Of a DNA stretch of 44,087 nt, positions 1-8,382 are shown piece after piece. How positions within the stretch are numbered: the stretch's first letter is position 1; every line of letters begins with the position of its first letter. The notes beneath the pieces were generated by a model. That model ran no database searches and was not told the origin of the DNA. It saw only the letters and a list, made by a program, of their open reading frames with translations. The DNA lies in NCBI RefSeq assembly GCF_900128525.1, contig NZ_FQTQ01000049.1:1-44087 (forward strand). Reading direction: 5' to 3'. The position numbers were made by a program, and so were the translations under genes. The stretch comes from a methanotrophic endosymbiont of Bathymodiolus puteoserpentis (Logatchev). Lineage in GTDB: Bacteria > Pseudomonadota > Gammaproteobacteria > Methylococcales > Methylomonadaceae.

Positions 1-90
1 CCGCAGTGCACTTCGGATTGGCGAATTTCCCTGTCGCCTACTGCGGACTAAAAATCATCACTTCGCTATCGCTCCGTTTCCCTGATTTTC
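1..90. repeat. two adjacent stem-loops, REP-like intergenic DNA
   Basis: The first hairpin pairs CCGCAGT (1-7) with ACTGCGG (40-46). The second pairs AAAATCA (51-57) with TGATTTT (83-89). They lie 3' of the glycosyltransferase gene that ends at 124 on the minus strand. The second hairpin holds the words CTTCGCTATCGCTCCG and CAGCGAGCGAG, which are typical of interspersed palindromic repeats in this group. No ORF is supported. The left end is cut by the window. Confidence 0.4.
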
Positions 91-123
91 AGCGAGCGAG
101 TTGCCTAATCAGTATATTGAGGT

Positions 124-1059
124 TTATTTGTGTTCAGAAACTATATTATTTAATTGTTTTTCTACTTTAAGGTAAAAAGTCTCGTCGTAATTTTTAGGTA
201 CTTCAAAATTGGCTTGTTTCTCTTTATCACTAATCGTTGCCCATCTTTTTGAGCTAGCAAATAAGGTGTTCCCAAAAAATGATAATGTTTTGATATTTAA
301 AGCACCAGCAAGGTGCATAGGTCCAGTCGATGTACTAACAAAGACAGCACAAGAAGAGATTAATTTACAAAAATCTACTAATGACCTTTTTGAATCTATT
401 AGTTCAGCAGTAAAATCAATATTATTTTCTATATATTGTTTGCTATCAGCATCATCAGGGCCAAAAGTAAAAATCACTTTTACATTTTCTTTTTTAGCAA
501 TGGACTTAGCAAGCCTTAAATAATCATCAAGCTTTAAATTCCCTTCACTACTGCCGCCAAAACCAGGATGAAAAGCAATAATTTTTTGTTTAATTTCGGC
601 CTTATCTGGCTGTACAAATAGCAACGGTCTATCAAATAAACAATTTATATCTGGATCAAGTAATTTTAATAGCCCGATATTATACTGCCACTCAGTTTTT
701 TCAACTTTACTTCGTTTTTGCTTTATTGTTTTATTAAAAAAAAATTGAGCTAATTTAGTTGCAGGTGAAATTCTTGTTTTTATATGAGATAAAAATAAAG
801 TAACGCCTAATTTATTATCAATGAAGCAAGAAATACTAACATCTATTTTTCTATTCTTAATTTCACTAATATTTTTATATAAATTATCACTATATAAAAT
901 AACATCATCTATATAGTTTATTGAGCAAGCTAAGTCATAGTTTATTTTAGAAACCATAACGATAACTCTATTATTAGTGTTATATTTTAATATTTTTAAT
1001 AAAGGTAAAACGGTAATAAAATCACCAATTTTGTCATGCCGAGTTACTAATACATTCAT
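124..1059 (-). CDS. glycosyltransferase family 9 (heptosyltransferase-like)
   Basis: This is a 311-residue GT-B fold transferase of the WaaC/WaaF/WaaQ type. Such enzymes add heptose or a related sugar from a nucleotide donor to the LPS inner core on the cytoplasmic face of the inner membrane. The N-terminus shows the family start LVTRHDKIGDFITVLPLL. The C-terminal half has the donor-site signature STSTGPMHLAG followed by FFG, both typical of GT9. Its ATG overlaps the stop of the upstream GT2 gene by one base (TAATG), so the two are co-translated. DNA here is visibly richer in A and T than the genes to the right, as is usual for variable LPS loci. The exact sugar cannot be read from the sequence. 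Confidence 0.85.
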   Translation of the reverse strand: MNVLVTRHDKIGDFITVLPLLKILKYNTNNRVIVMVSKINYDLACSINYIDDVILYSDNLYKNISEIKNRKIDVSISCFIDNKLGVTLFLSHIKTRISPATKLAQFFFNKTIKQKRSKVEKTEWQYNIGLLKLLDPDINCLFDRPLLFVQPDKAEIKQKIIAFHPGFGGSSEGNLKLDDYLRLAKSIAKKENVKVIFTFGPDDADSKQYIENNIDFTAELIDSKRSLVDFCKLISSCAVFVSTSTGPMHLAGALNIKTLSFFGNTLFASSKRWATISDKEKQANFEVPKNYDETFYLKVEKQLNNIVSEHK

Positions 1060-1820
1060 TATTTTACAGTTTTATTTTTTTCATATAACTTCATATGCTT
1101 ATAAAAAGTAGTCGCCATATGAGAAAAAGCGATGATCAAGCCAGGATAGCCATCTAAAAAACCCATTTTTATAAAATATGTCTTAAAAAATGCAAAATTT
1201 GAATTTAAAATTGCTTTTAAAGGAGAGCTTTTCTTTTTTCCAGCATTATCATTTGCATATAACGTAGAATAGCGATCTAATTTTATAATAAAGTCTGTAA
1301 TAGTTGAATAGGGGTAATGTTTTATTGGGTCGCTAAAATGTATTATATTAAATCCATCTGATATGATACTTTCGTGTACATTTTTATTCGTAAAGGCCGT
1401 CAAATTTTTATTATATAGCCTGGTAATAATATCATTTCCCCAGCAATGTTTTATTTGAACATTTTTATAAAAATTCTCGCGTAAAATAGTGTAGATATTA
1501 TCTGTATTTAGCGTTATTTTTTTTAGTTTTTTTATGAAATCTTCAGATAACACCTCATCGGCATCCAGTGAAAGAACCCAATCATGCTTTGATAAATTGG
1601 CTGCTTTATTTTTTGTTGCTCCGAAACCTAAAAACTCCCCCTGAATAAGGTTAACATTGCTGTATTTCTTAGCTATTTCATTCGATTTATCAGTGCAGCC
1701 ATTACTATAGACAACAATATCATCGAAATCTGCTAAGGAATCTAAAGTGTCTTTAATTGTTAGTTCTGCATTTTTGACTATTATCACACAGGAGATATTC
1801 TTTATTTTTGTATTAGTCAT
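1059..1820 (-). CDS. glycosyltransferase family 2, WaaE/KdtX-like
   Basis: A 253-residue GT-A transferase. The N-terminus has the nucleotide-sugar fold (SCVIIVKNAE, then YSNGCTDKS), and the metal-binding DxD motif is D86-A-D88 in LSLDADEV. The arrangement FLGFGATKNKAA before the DxD is typical of the LPS-core WaaE/KdtX (LpcC) group, which adds glucose or a similar residue to the inner core. A hydrophobic C-terminal stretch (about 215-240) may hold it to the inner membrane. It is the first of two overlapping genes in this LPS-core operon, whose further members would lie left of the window or be elsewhere. Strongly AT-rich. The acceptor sugar is unknown. Confidence 0.82.
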   Translation of the reverse strand: MTNTKIKNISCVIIVKNAELTIKDTLDSLADFDDIVVYSNGCTDKSNEIAKKYSNVNLIQGEFLGFGATKNKAANLSKHDWVLSLDADEVLSEDFIKKLKKITLNTDNIYTILRENFYKNVQIKHCWGNDIITRLYNKNLTAFTNKNVHESIISDGFNIIHFSDPIKHYPYSTITDFIIKLDRYSTLYANDNAGKKKSSPLKAILNSNFAFFKTYFIKMGFLDGYPGLIIAFSHMATTFYKHMKLYEKNKTVK

Positions 1821-2154
1821 ATTTTAATCATTGATTAATGCTAGTGACGGTGTCAAATTTGCAAGCGTTAAGCTTTATTATTGTAACCGTTTACATATTC
1901 CCTAAATTGCATATAAAAATATTGTCATCTCTGAAGTTTTTTATCAAGAGCCTCTACTAACAGCATGCAGGAACAAACGAGTTGAAAAATAGCTTACCTC
2001 TCTTGTTCATAAGGGGCGTGTGGTTACACATTATTAATGGATACTCTCTGATGTTTGACACAGATCATAGTTGGCTATGACCTGTATGATATTAAACTTG
2101 AAGCCTAAAGAATATGGGATAATACCTAATAAATAGATTATAGCATCTTACCTA
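1821..2154. other. 334-base divergent intergenic region
   Basis: This region separates the minus-strand glycosyltransferases from plus-strand ilvA and must contain both promoters. I see a TTGACA at 2055-2060 and a TATGAT at 2085-2090 pointing at ilvA, but they are 24 bases apart, too far for one sigma-70 promoter. I see no leader peptide with a run of branched-chain codons, no riboswitch fold and no RNA gene that I can defend. Confidence 0.4.
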
Positions 2155-3678
2155 ATGACCCTAAAATACATAGAAAAAATATTACGCGCTAAAGTTTACG
2201 ATGTTGCTGAAGAAAGTCCTTTGGATTTCGCTCTGGTCTTATCAGAGCGTATTAATAATCAAGTTTTTTTGAAGCGCGAAGATTTGCAGCCAGTTTTTTC
2301 ATTTAAATTACGTGGCGCTTATAACAAAATTGCTTCTTTAACTGAGCAAGAAAGAAGTCATGGTGTGATTGCGGCATCAGCCGGAAATCATGCGCAAGGT
2401 GTGGCTTTATCGGCTAAAAAACTAGGCATAAAATCTTTAATTGTTATGCCTAAAACGACACCTGAAATTAAAGTGAATTCAGTCCGTGCACGCGGGGCAA
2501 AAGTTATTCTATTTGGTGATGCTTTTGATGATGCTTATGCTCATGCCAAAACATTAGCAAAAGAAAAAAAAATGACCTTTGTACATCCTTATGATGACCC
2601 AGAGGTTATTGCTGGACAAGGTACTGTGGCGATGGAAATTTTACGTCAAAAAACGGATGCTATAGAGGCGATTTTTGTTCCTGTCGGTGGTGGTGGTTTA
2701 ATTGCAGGTATTGCTGTTTATGCCAAATTTGTACGTCCTGATATTAAAATCATCGGCGTTGAGCCAGATGATTCTAATTGCTTACAACAAGCATTAAAAG
2801 CGTGTAAACGGGTCACACTAAAACAAGTTGGTTTGTTTGCTGATGGTGTCGCCGTAAGGCAGATTGGTAAAGAGCCGTTTCGTTTGGCGAGAAGTTTAGT
2901 CGATGAAGTGATGACTGTCAGTACCGATGAAATTTGTGCTGCAATTAAAGATATTTTTGATGATACACGCTCTGTGCCTGAACCTGCTGGAGCATTAGCA
3001 ATTGCAGGATTAAAGAAATATGTTGAGCGAGAAAAAATTAGCGATAAAGCTTTAGTTGCAATAGAAAGCGGCGCTAATATTAATTTTGATCGTTTACGTT
3101 ATGTTGCCGAGCGCGCGCAAGTCGGTGAGCATAGAGAAATTTTGTTGGCGGTAAAGATTCCTGAGCGCCCCGGTAGTTTTTTAGCTTTCTGTAAGTTTTT
3201 AGGCAAGCGTAGCATTACTGAATTTAATTATCGTTATTTTGATGACAGTAGCGCACAAATATTTGTTGGCATCACGAGCAGTGGTGATATCAATGATAAG
3301 GTTGATATCATTGGTCAATTAGAAGGCCAAGGTTTTATTGTTACGGATATGACGCACAATGACCTCGCGAAAGAGCATATTCGCTATATGGTTGGTGGGC
3401 ATGCACCTTGTGAGTTAAATGAAATTACTTATAGCTTACAGTTTCCCGAGCGTCCGGGTGCTTTATTGCGCTTTTTAACTTCTTTAGGGAGTCAGTGGAA
3501 TATTAGCTTATTTCATTATCGTAACCATGGCTCAGCTTTTGGCAGGGTATTGATTGGCGTACAGATTGCAGCACCTCAAAAAATAGCCTTGCAGTTATGT
3601 TTCGAAGCTTTAGGTTTTCGTTATACAGAAGAAACTAATAATCCAGCGTATCAATTATTTAGTGGTGGGCAGGGTTAA
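2155..3678 (+). CDS. ilvA: threonine ammonia-lyase, biosynthetic
   Basis: IlvA deaminates L-threonine to 2-oxobutanoate and ammonia, the first committed step of isoleucine synthesis, using pyridoxal phosphate. The 507 residues match the biosynthetic enzyme (about 514 in E. coli). The PLP lysine is K51 in SFKLRGAYN, and the phosphate-binding loop is GGGGLIAG near 178. The catalytic domain ends near 320. Two ACT-like regulatory domains follow, both starting with a PERPG word (near 335 and 430), which give isoleucine inhibition and valine activation in known enzymes. The catabolic TdcB type lacks this tail. No clear Shine-Dalgarno precedes the ATG. No other ilv gene is adjacent, so it stands alone here. 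Confidence 0.95.
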   Translation: MTLKYIEKILRAKVYDVAEESPLDFALVLSERINNQVFLKREDLQPVFSFKLRGAYNKIASLTEQERSHGVIAASAGNHAQGVALSAKKLGIKSLIVMPKTTPEIKVNSVRARGAKVILFGDAFDDAYAHAKTLAKEKKMTFVHPYDDPEVIAGQGTVAMEILRQKTDAIEAIFVPVGGGGLIAGIAVYAKFVRPDIKIIGVEPDDSNCLQQALKACKRVTLKQVGLFADGVAVRQIGKEPFRLARSLVDEVMTVSTDEICAAIKDIFDDTRSVPEPAGALAIAGLKKYVEREKISDKALVAIESGANINFDRLRYVAERAQVGEHREILLAVKIPERPGSFLAFCKFLGKRSITEFNYRYFDDSSAQIFVGITSSGDINDKVDIIGQLEGQGFIVTDMTHNDLAKEHIRYMVGGHAPCELNEITYSLQFPERPGALLRFLTSLGSQWNISLFHYRNHGSAFGRVLIGVQIAAPQKIALQLCFEALGFRYTEETNNPAYQLFSGGQG

Positions 3679-3777
3679 ACCATTGGGCGTTGTTAAATAG
3701 GCTAAAGTGAGCTAGAGGAAAGGCTGGCTGATGATTACGCCACCAATAACGATCAAAATACTTGGGAGTAAAGCAAT

Positions 3778-4302
3778 ATGTTTATCCATTCACTACCGAT
3801 CTTTTTTGCTTATATACAATTAGGAACACCGCTAGATTTACTATTAATCGCTTTGCTGGTTTACATTGTTGTCTATTTAACGATGCCGATTATAGAGCCC
3901 GTCAAAGAGCAGGAATGTATAGCGTTGAAGGGGCTTTCATTCTATAGGTACTTACTTTACTCTTGGCTTGGTTCGCTAAAATTATGGGTCGTTTTCTGGC
4001 CATTTTTCATTCTGCTTAATGTCAGTTTATACTTTACTGATAGGCTCGCAATGCAAGGTAATTTCACTGTATCCAGTTGGGATGAAGTTCATTTTATTCT
4101 GTTAACCCCCGCTATTTTTTGGACGCTTTGCGTATGGCGTAATTCCTTTAATACAAAATCACGATTTAGTGCTGCCGGCGCACGATTTATGACTTTTGCC
4201 GTGTTTTTTGAGTATGCGTTAAAATTAGTGATCCGCGATGATTACCCGCGTATTTTTTTCGCCTGTCAGGATATTATGCTGGATTATGCCTCTTGTTTTT
4301 AG
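3778..4302 (+). CDS. hypothetical multispan membrane protein
   Basis: A 174-residue protein I do not recognise. It has about four hydrophobic segments: near 5-18, 20-40 (LLLIALLVYIVVYLTM), 65-88 (LKLWVVFWPFFILLNVSLYF) and 106-120 (FILLTPAIFWTLCVW), with a weaker one near 135-150. There is no signal peptide cleavage site and no catalytic motif. A GGGAG ribosome-binding site lies about 9 bases before the ATG, which supports translation. It lies 99 bases after ilvA on the same strand and is convergent with relA. The aromatic-rich C-terminus (PRIFFACQDIMLDY) may be cytoplasmic. Lineage-specific by impression. Confidence 0.6.
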   Translation: MFIHSLPIFFAYIQLGTPLDLLLIALLVYIVVYLTMPIIEPVKEQECIALKGLSFYRYLLYSWLGSLKLWVVFWPFFILLNVSLYFTDRLAMQGNFTVSSWDEVHFILLTPAIFWTLCVWRNSFNTKSRFSAAGARFMTFAVFFEYALKLVIRDDYPRIFFACQDIMLDYASCF

Positions 4303-4323
4303 CTTAGCCTGCGAAAATAGTGA

Positions 4324-4395
4324 TTAACCCCGATACTCTTCATAATATTTGTATATTTCAAATGCTTACATATTTAAATTTGTAAGCAGGGTTAA
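4324..4395. terminator. nested hairpin between convergent genes
   Basis: The inner stem pairs TGCTTACA (4363-4370) with TGTAAGCA (4381-4388) around a 10-base AT loop. An outer pair TTAACCC (4324-4330) and GGGTTAA (4389-4395) encloses it. It lies exactly between the plus-strand membrane gene and the minus-strand relA, so it could stop transcription from both sides. There is no long T-tract, so a factor-independent terminator is not certain. Confidence 0.4.
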
Positions 4396-4413
4396 GCCTA
4401 AGAATTATTGGCG

Positions 4414-6270
4414 CTATGATTCCTTTAAGGTAACGGTAACTAATTGCTTTTTCTGCTCTTCACTAAGCTCACAAATATGTGAACAATCGAGTTTATGAAT
4501 CGCGATACCGTGTCCATGCGTGATAAAGCCGATAACATCATCGCCTTGCTTTGGGTTACAGCAGCGTGCGAAATGAGTCAAAATATTATCGTATCCAGCA
4601 ACGGTAATTTCTATTGAATGTGTTTTAGTCGAAGACTTTTTCTTAGCAGGTACTTTTTTAGGATGCTCTTTAAGGGCTTGCAGCGCCTGACTTAATTGCT
4701 TGCTAGTAATTTCTTTACGGCCTAAAGCAACAAATAGCTTATCTATATTTGTTAAGTTAAACTGTTTCAATAAGCAGCTTAAATAAGATTTATTTAAGCC
4801 TAAGCGCTTCACTTCTTTTTCTAATGTTTTCTGGCCAAGTAAATTATGCTTGTCTTTATTTTGTTGGCTAATCCACGTTTTAACTTTTTGAATAGCGCTG
4901 GGAGTCTTTAAATAAGCTAAATTCGGATCTATCCAATTAGGGTTAGGCGCGATATCATGGTTTGTTAAAACCTCAACTTGTTCGCCGGTTTGCAAACGAT
5001 AGGTTAAGGGAACAATACGCCCATTCACCTTAGCACCGCGACATCGGTGTCCTATATCAGTATGAATCGCGTAAGCAAAATCTAAGGGTGTCGCGCCCTT
5101 TACTAGGTCAATTAATTCTCCTGCTGGCGTTAATATATAGACACGATCACAAAATAGTTCAGTACGAAAATTTGTTAGTAAGCTGTCGTTTTCTGTTTCC
5201 TCTAGTAGTCGGCGCAGTGCAGCGATGCTTTTTTCTGTTGCAATATCTTGATTACTACCTTCTTTATAGCGCCAATGCGCAGCGACACCTAGTTCTGCAA
5301 AATCATGCATGTCTTTAGTACGTATTTGTACTTCTATGCGATTTGCATCCTCTGTTAAAATAACGGTATGTAAAGATTGGTAACCGTTATTTTTAGGGTT
5401 GGCAATATAGTCATCAAACTCTTTAGGAATGCTTTTCCAGTGCTGATGTACTAGCCCCAAAACTTCATAACATTGTGTTGTTTCATTAACGATGACACGT
5501 ACTGCTAATAGATCATATAGCTCATTTATAGGTAGCTGTTTACGCTGCATTTTTTGCCAAATGCTATAAATATGTTTAGGCCGACCTTTTATATCTGCTT
5601 TAATACCAGAGGATTTTAGTCGTTCTTGTAATAGTAAAATAAACCCATTAATGCAAGCTTCTCTATTGATACGCTTATTTTCTAAGGCTTTAGCAACAGA
5701 AAGGTAATGACTTGGCTCCAAATAGCGAAATGCATAATCTTCCAAGGCCCATTTTAATTGTCCAATTCCGAGGCGGTTAGCAATAGGTGAATAGAGGTCT
5801 AAAGTTTCTTGCGCAATAAAATGGCGCATTTCTTCAGTTTCTTGAGGGAGTTTTTTTAAGCGCGCTAAACGATAGGCAAGCTTGATTAAAATCGCACGAA
5901 TATCATCAGCGGTAGACAATAACATGCGCCTCAGTATCTCAACTTGAGACGTTTTAGTGGCAATATTTTTAGAATAAATATTCAGCCGATTAAGTTCTTT
6001 AACATTGGCCACTAAACTTGCAACAGTGCTACCGAATTCTTCTTGAATGGCATAATCAACCAAGCGCCAATCACTTAAAATTGCTGCTAATATCGTTTCT
6101 AAATCAACATTAAGTGGCAATAAGTTTAATGCAACATCAAGGCCATGCGGTCGTTGAGTTTCGGTATCAGGCAAGTGATCGACTAAGGCAATTGCCTGAT
6201 GAATTAACACATTTTCAGTTGCTGAGAAACGCGTAAAAATATCTTGTTTTACAGGTAAATAGCTAGGCAT
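4414..6270 (-). CDS. relA: RelA-like (p)ppGpp synthetase, no ACT domain
   Basis: This enzyme makes the stringent-response alarmone (p)ppGpp from ATP and GTP/GDP. Domains in order: a degenerate HD hydrolase region (about 25-180), where the LLHDVVED motif of active hydrolases has become ILSDWRLVD (64-72); an intact synthetase domain (about 220-330) with GRPKHIYSIWQKM, ELYDLLAVRVIV and NNGYQSLHT; a TGS domain (about 371-435); a helical region; and the zinc-finger-like domain with C570, C571 and C596. The protein then ends at 618 residues, where E. coli RelA (744) continues into an ACT/RRM domain. Only about 110 bases follow before the convergent gene, so the domain is truly absent. The lost HD motif makes it synthetase-only by inference. 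It follows hemL by 38 bases and has no obvious Shine-Dalgarno. Confidence 0.88.
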   Translation of the reverse strand: MPSYLPVKQDIFTRFSATENVLIHQAIALVDHLPDTETQRPHGLDVALNLLPLNVDLETILAAILSDWRLVDYAIQEEFGSTVASLVANVKELNRLNIYSKNIATKTSQVEILRRMLLSTADDIRAILIKLAYRLARLKKLPQETEEMRHFIAQETLDLYSPIANRLGIGQLKWALEDYAFRYLEPSHYLSVAKALENKRINREACINGFILLLQERLKSSGIKADIKGRPKHIYSIWQKMQRKQLPINELYDLLAVRVIVNETTQCYEVLGLVHQHWKSIPKEFDDYIANPKNNGYQSLHTVILTEDANRIEVQIRTKDMHDFAELGVAAHWRYKEGSNQDIATEKSIAALRRLLEETENDSLLTNFRTELFCDRVYILTPAGELIDLVKGATPLDFAYAIHTDIGHRCRGAKVNGRIVPLTYRLQTGEQVEVLTNHDIAPNPNWIDPNLAYLKTPSAIQKVKTWISQQNKDKHNLLGQKTLEKEVKRLGLNKSYLSCLLKQFNLTNIDKLFVALGRKEITSKQLSQALQALKEHPKKVPAKKKSSTKTHSIEITVAGYDNILTHFARCCNPKQGDDVIGFITHGHGIAIHKLDCSHICELSEEQKKQLVTVTLKES

Positions 6271-6279
6271 ACGGATAAA

Positions 6280-6298
6280 GGTGGGCTATAAACCCACC
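6280..6298 (-). terminator. hairpin between hemL and relA, close to the relA start
   Basis: GGTGGG (6280-6285) pairs with CCCACC (6293-6298) around a 7-base loop. On the minus strand it follows the hemL stop and is followed by TTTATC, a weak T-tract. It ends only 9 bases before the relA start codon, so besides terminating some hemL transcripts it could affect ribosome access to relA. Which role it has cannot be told from the sequence. Confidence 0.45.
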
Positions 6299-6308
6299 CT
6301 CTATTTGC

Positions 6309-7589
6309 TTATAGTTGATTTAGAACGCGCTCAGCCGCATCAATAGTAGCAGTAATATTGGCGTCACTATGCGCCCCTGAAACAAAGCCGGCTTCAAAGG
6401 CAGATGGCGCAAAATAGATACCTTCGTTTAACATGCCATGAAAAAACTGTTTAAATAGTTCTTGGTCACAGCGCATAACCTGCTCAAAGGTACTAATATG
6501 ATCTTCTTGAGTGAAAAATAGGCCAAACATGCCACCTACGACATTAATTGACATACCAATATTTGCGGCAATTGCTTTAGCTTGTATACCTTCCGCTAGA
6601 GTGCGAGTTTTAGCGCTTAATTGCTCGTGAAATTTTGATGCTGATAACAACTCTAAAGTTTTGTAACCTGCTGCCATCGCGACAGGATTCCCAGATAAAG
6701 TGCCTGCTTGATAAACAGGGCCTACGGGTGCCAAAGAACTCATGATTTCATGCGCACCACCAAAAGCACCAACCGGCATCCCACCACCAATAACTTTACC
6801 TAAAGTCGTTAAATCCGGCTTAATATTATATAGCCCTTGCGCACAGTGTTTATCCACGCGAAAGCCAGTCATGACCTCATCAAAAATCAATAATGCACCA
6901 TATTGATCACACACAGTGCGCAATGTTTCTAAAAAACCTGGGGCGGGTAAAATGCAGTTCATATTGCCTGCGACAGGCTCGACAATAATCGCTGCAACTT
7001 GCTCGCCAAGCTCAGAAAAGGCTTGTTTGACGGCATCACTATCGTTATAAGTCAAAGTGATCGTATCTTTAGCTACTGCAGCAGTCACTCCTGGAGAGCT
7101 TGGAGTGCCAAGGGTTAAAGCCCCTGACCCCGCTTTAACCAATAATGAATCAGAATGACCGTGATAACAACCTTCAAATTTTATTATTTTATCTCGCTTG
7201 GTATGACCTCGTGCCAAGCGAATAGCACTCATGGTTGCCTCAGTTCCTGAACTGACCATACGTATTTGCTCGATAGAGGGTACTAATTTACATATTTTTT
7301 TCGCCATCAAAGTTTCCAGTTCGGTTGGCGCGCCAAAACTTAAACCTTTTGCTGCTGTTTCATTGACCGCATGCAATACATCTGGATGTGCATGACCAAC
7401 AATCATAGGCCCCCATGAGCCAACATAATCTATATATTGCTTATCTTCAGTATCATATAGATAGGCCCCCTTTGCTCGATCAATATAAACAGGCGTTCCA
7501 CCTACGCCACCAAAAGACCGTACTGGAGAGTTCACGCCTCCGGGAATAACAGTTTTGGCATCTGCAAATAAAATAGCGGATTTAGTCAT
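6309..7589 (-). CDS. hemL: glutamate-1-semialdehyde 2,1-aminomutase
   Basis: HemL converts glutamate-1-semialdehyde to 5-aminolevulinate, the last step of the C5 route to haem, sirohaem and corrin precursors. It is a fold-type I PLP enzyme. The PLP lysine is K265 in TLGKVIGGG, the same number as in E. coli. Other motifs are PGGVNSPVR at the start, [24 protein letters not shown] and [10 protein letters not shown] start it at the ATG 7587-7589, which has AGAGG seven bases upstream and gives 426 residues, the usual family length. A longer reading from 7622 would add 11 residues and has no support. Sirohaem made downstream of this step is the cofactor of the reductase encoded at 28258. Confidence 0.96.
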   Translation of the reverse strand: MTKSAILFADAKTVIPGGVNSPVRSFGGVGGTPVYIDRAKGAYLYDTEDKQYIDYVGSWGPMIVGHAHPDVLHAVNETAAKGLSFGAPTELETLMAKKICKLVPSIEQIRMVSSGTEATMSAIRLARGHTKRDKIIKFEGCYHGHSDSLLVKAGSGALTLGTPSSPGVTAAVAKDTITLTYNDSDAVKQAFSELGEQVAAIIVEPVAGNMNCILPAPGFLETLRTVCDQYGALLIFDEVMTGFRVDKHCAQGLYNIKPDLTTLGKVIGGGMPVGAFGGAHEIMSSLAPVGPVYQAGTLSGNPVAMAAGYKTLELLSASKFHEQLSAKTRTLAEGIQAKAIAANIGMSINVVGGMFGLFFTQEDHISTFEQVMRCDQELFKQFFHGMLNEGIYFAPSAFEAGFVSGAHSDANITATIDAAERVLNQL

Positions 7590-7944
7590 ATATACCTCTA
7601 GTTTAAAAATAGGCTTACGCAAACTAGCGTAAGCTTAAAGCTGGACATAGCGTAGCCGCTAAATACCAGGTCATTCGATTTATTAGCAAAAAAAATCGGC
7701 ATCTTTCATTTTTCAGTTTACACGTTAAGTGGGCGTGGCTTTAGCCGCGATAGTCGTATGAGCTACCGTAGCTAAAGCCACTCCCACTTAACCTATTAAA
7801 TAAGTACTAAAAGTGTAAACTACTTGTAGCATATATGAAAGATGCCAAAAAATATTACTCTTTGTATTCAAAAAAATATAAAGTATCTATTATTATTTTA
7901 GTTCGTTATATTGCAGAACAAAATACCATAACTAAGGTCTTATT
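7590..7944. other. 355-base divergent intergenic region holding a nested palindrome
   Basis: This region separates hemL (minus) from the lipoprotein gene (plus). Its centre is filled by the inverted repeat at 7698-7846. The outer flanks must hold both promoters; the right flank (7847-7944) is AT-rich but I could not assign a convincing -35/-10 pair. Confidence 0.45.
7698..7846. repeat. 149-base nested inverted repeat (paired REP units, MITE-like)
   Basis: Three sets of arms nest around one centre. Outer: GGCATCTTTCAT (7698-7709) with ATGAAAGATGCC (7835-7846), a perfect 12-base pair. Middle: AGTTTACAC (7715-7723) with GTGTAAACT (7813-7821), perfect. Inner: 22-base arms (7724-7745 and 7771-7792) with one mismatch, each containing GTGGGnGTGGCTTTAGC. 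The inner arms are REP-like units in opposite orientation. The outer arms make the whole look like a small non-autonomous mobile element. I see no direct target-site duplication that I would trust. Confidence 0.7.
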
Positions 7945-8382
7945 ATGCAAATTAAATTTTACTTACTCCCTATCTTTGTAGTGGCTGGCCTGGCACAAGG
8001 CTGCTCTTTTTCCGCTAGTTCGGGCAGTCTTTCGGATAGTTCAAAGAGCCTATCTGATTCTGTTAGCTCAATCATTAGTAGTCCTTCATCGTCATCTAAA
8101 GATGCAGATAAAGACTACCAAATTCAAATTATGGACTATACCACGGCTTATCTCTCAACAGCAGGGTTTGAACGTGCAGCTTATGCTCAAGGGATCTCTG
8201 AAATTGCTATCGAAGCGGGCATTAGCAACTGGGAAGATGATGAAAATACCCTAATCGGTATTGGTCGTGCATTGAAAAAAGCCAAATTAACTGGGAGTGT
8301 TTACGAAACTTATAAGAAGAGTTTAGCAGACTCTAAGGAAAGCAGAATGCTAATCATCCAAAAAGGTTATGATCAGCAGTAA
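7945..8382 (+). CDS. putative serine-rich lipoprotein
   Basis: A 145-residue exported protein. The signal peptide ends in a lipobox, LAQGC, with the lipidated cysteine at C20. A serine-rich linker follows (about 21-50, SASSGSLSDSSKSLSDS and SSPSSSSK). The C-terminal folded part (about 55-145) contains YTTAYLSTAGFERAAYAQGISEIAIEAGISNWEDDE and looks helical. No known catalytic motif is seen. The residue after the cysteine is S, so outer-membrane targeting by Lol is expected. Its end overlaps the start of the next gene by 14 bases in another frame, which implies coupled expression and a shared function. I cannot name the family with certainty. Confidence 0.75.
   Translation: MQIKFYLLPIFVVAGLAQGCSFSASSGSLSDSSKSLSDSVSSIISSPSSSSKDADKDYQIQIMDYTTAYLSTAGFERAAYAQGISEIAIEAGISNWEDDENTLIGIGRALKKAKLTGSVYETYKKSLADSKESRMLIIQKGYDQQ

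Noticed and set aside
2055-2090. TTGACA and TATGAT before ilvA as one promoter
   Set aside because: The spacer is 24 bases, too long for sigma-70.
7590-7622. Longer hemL reading from 7622
   Set aside because: It adds 11 residues with no family support; the ATG at 7589 has AGAGG upstream and gives exactly 426 residues with the PLP lysine at 265.
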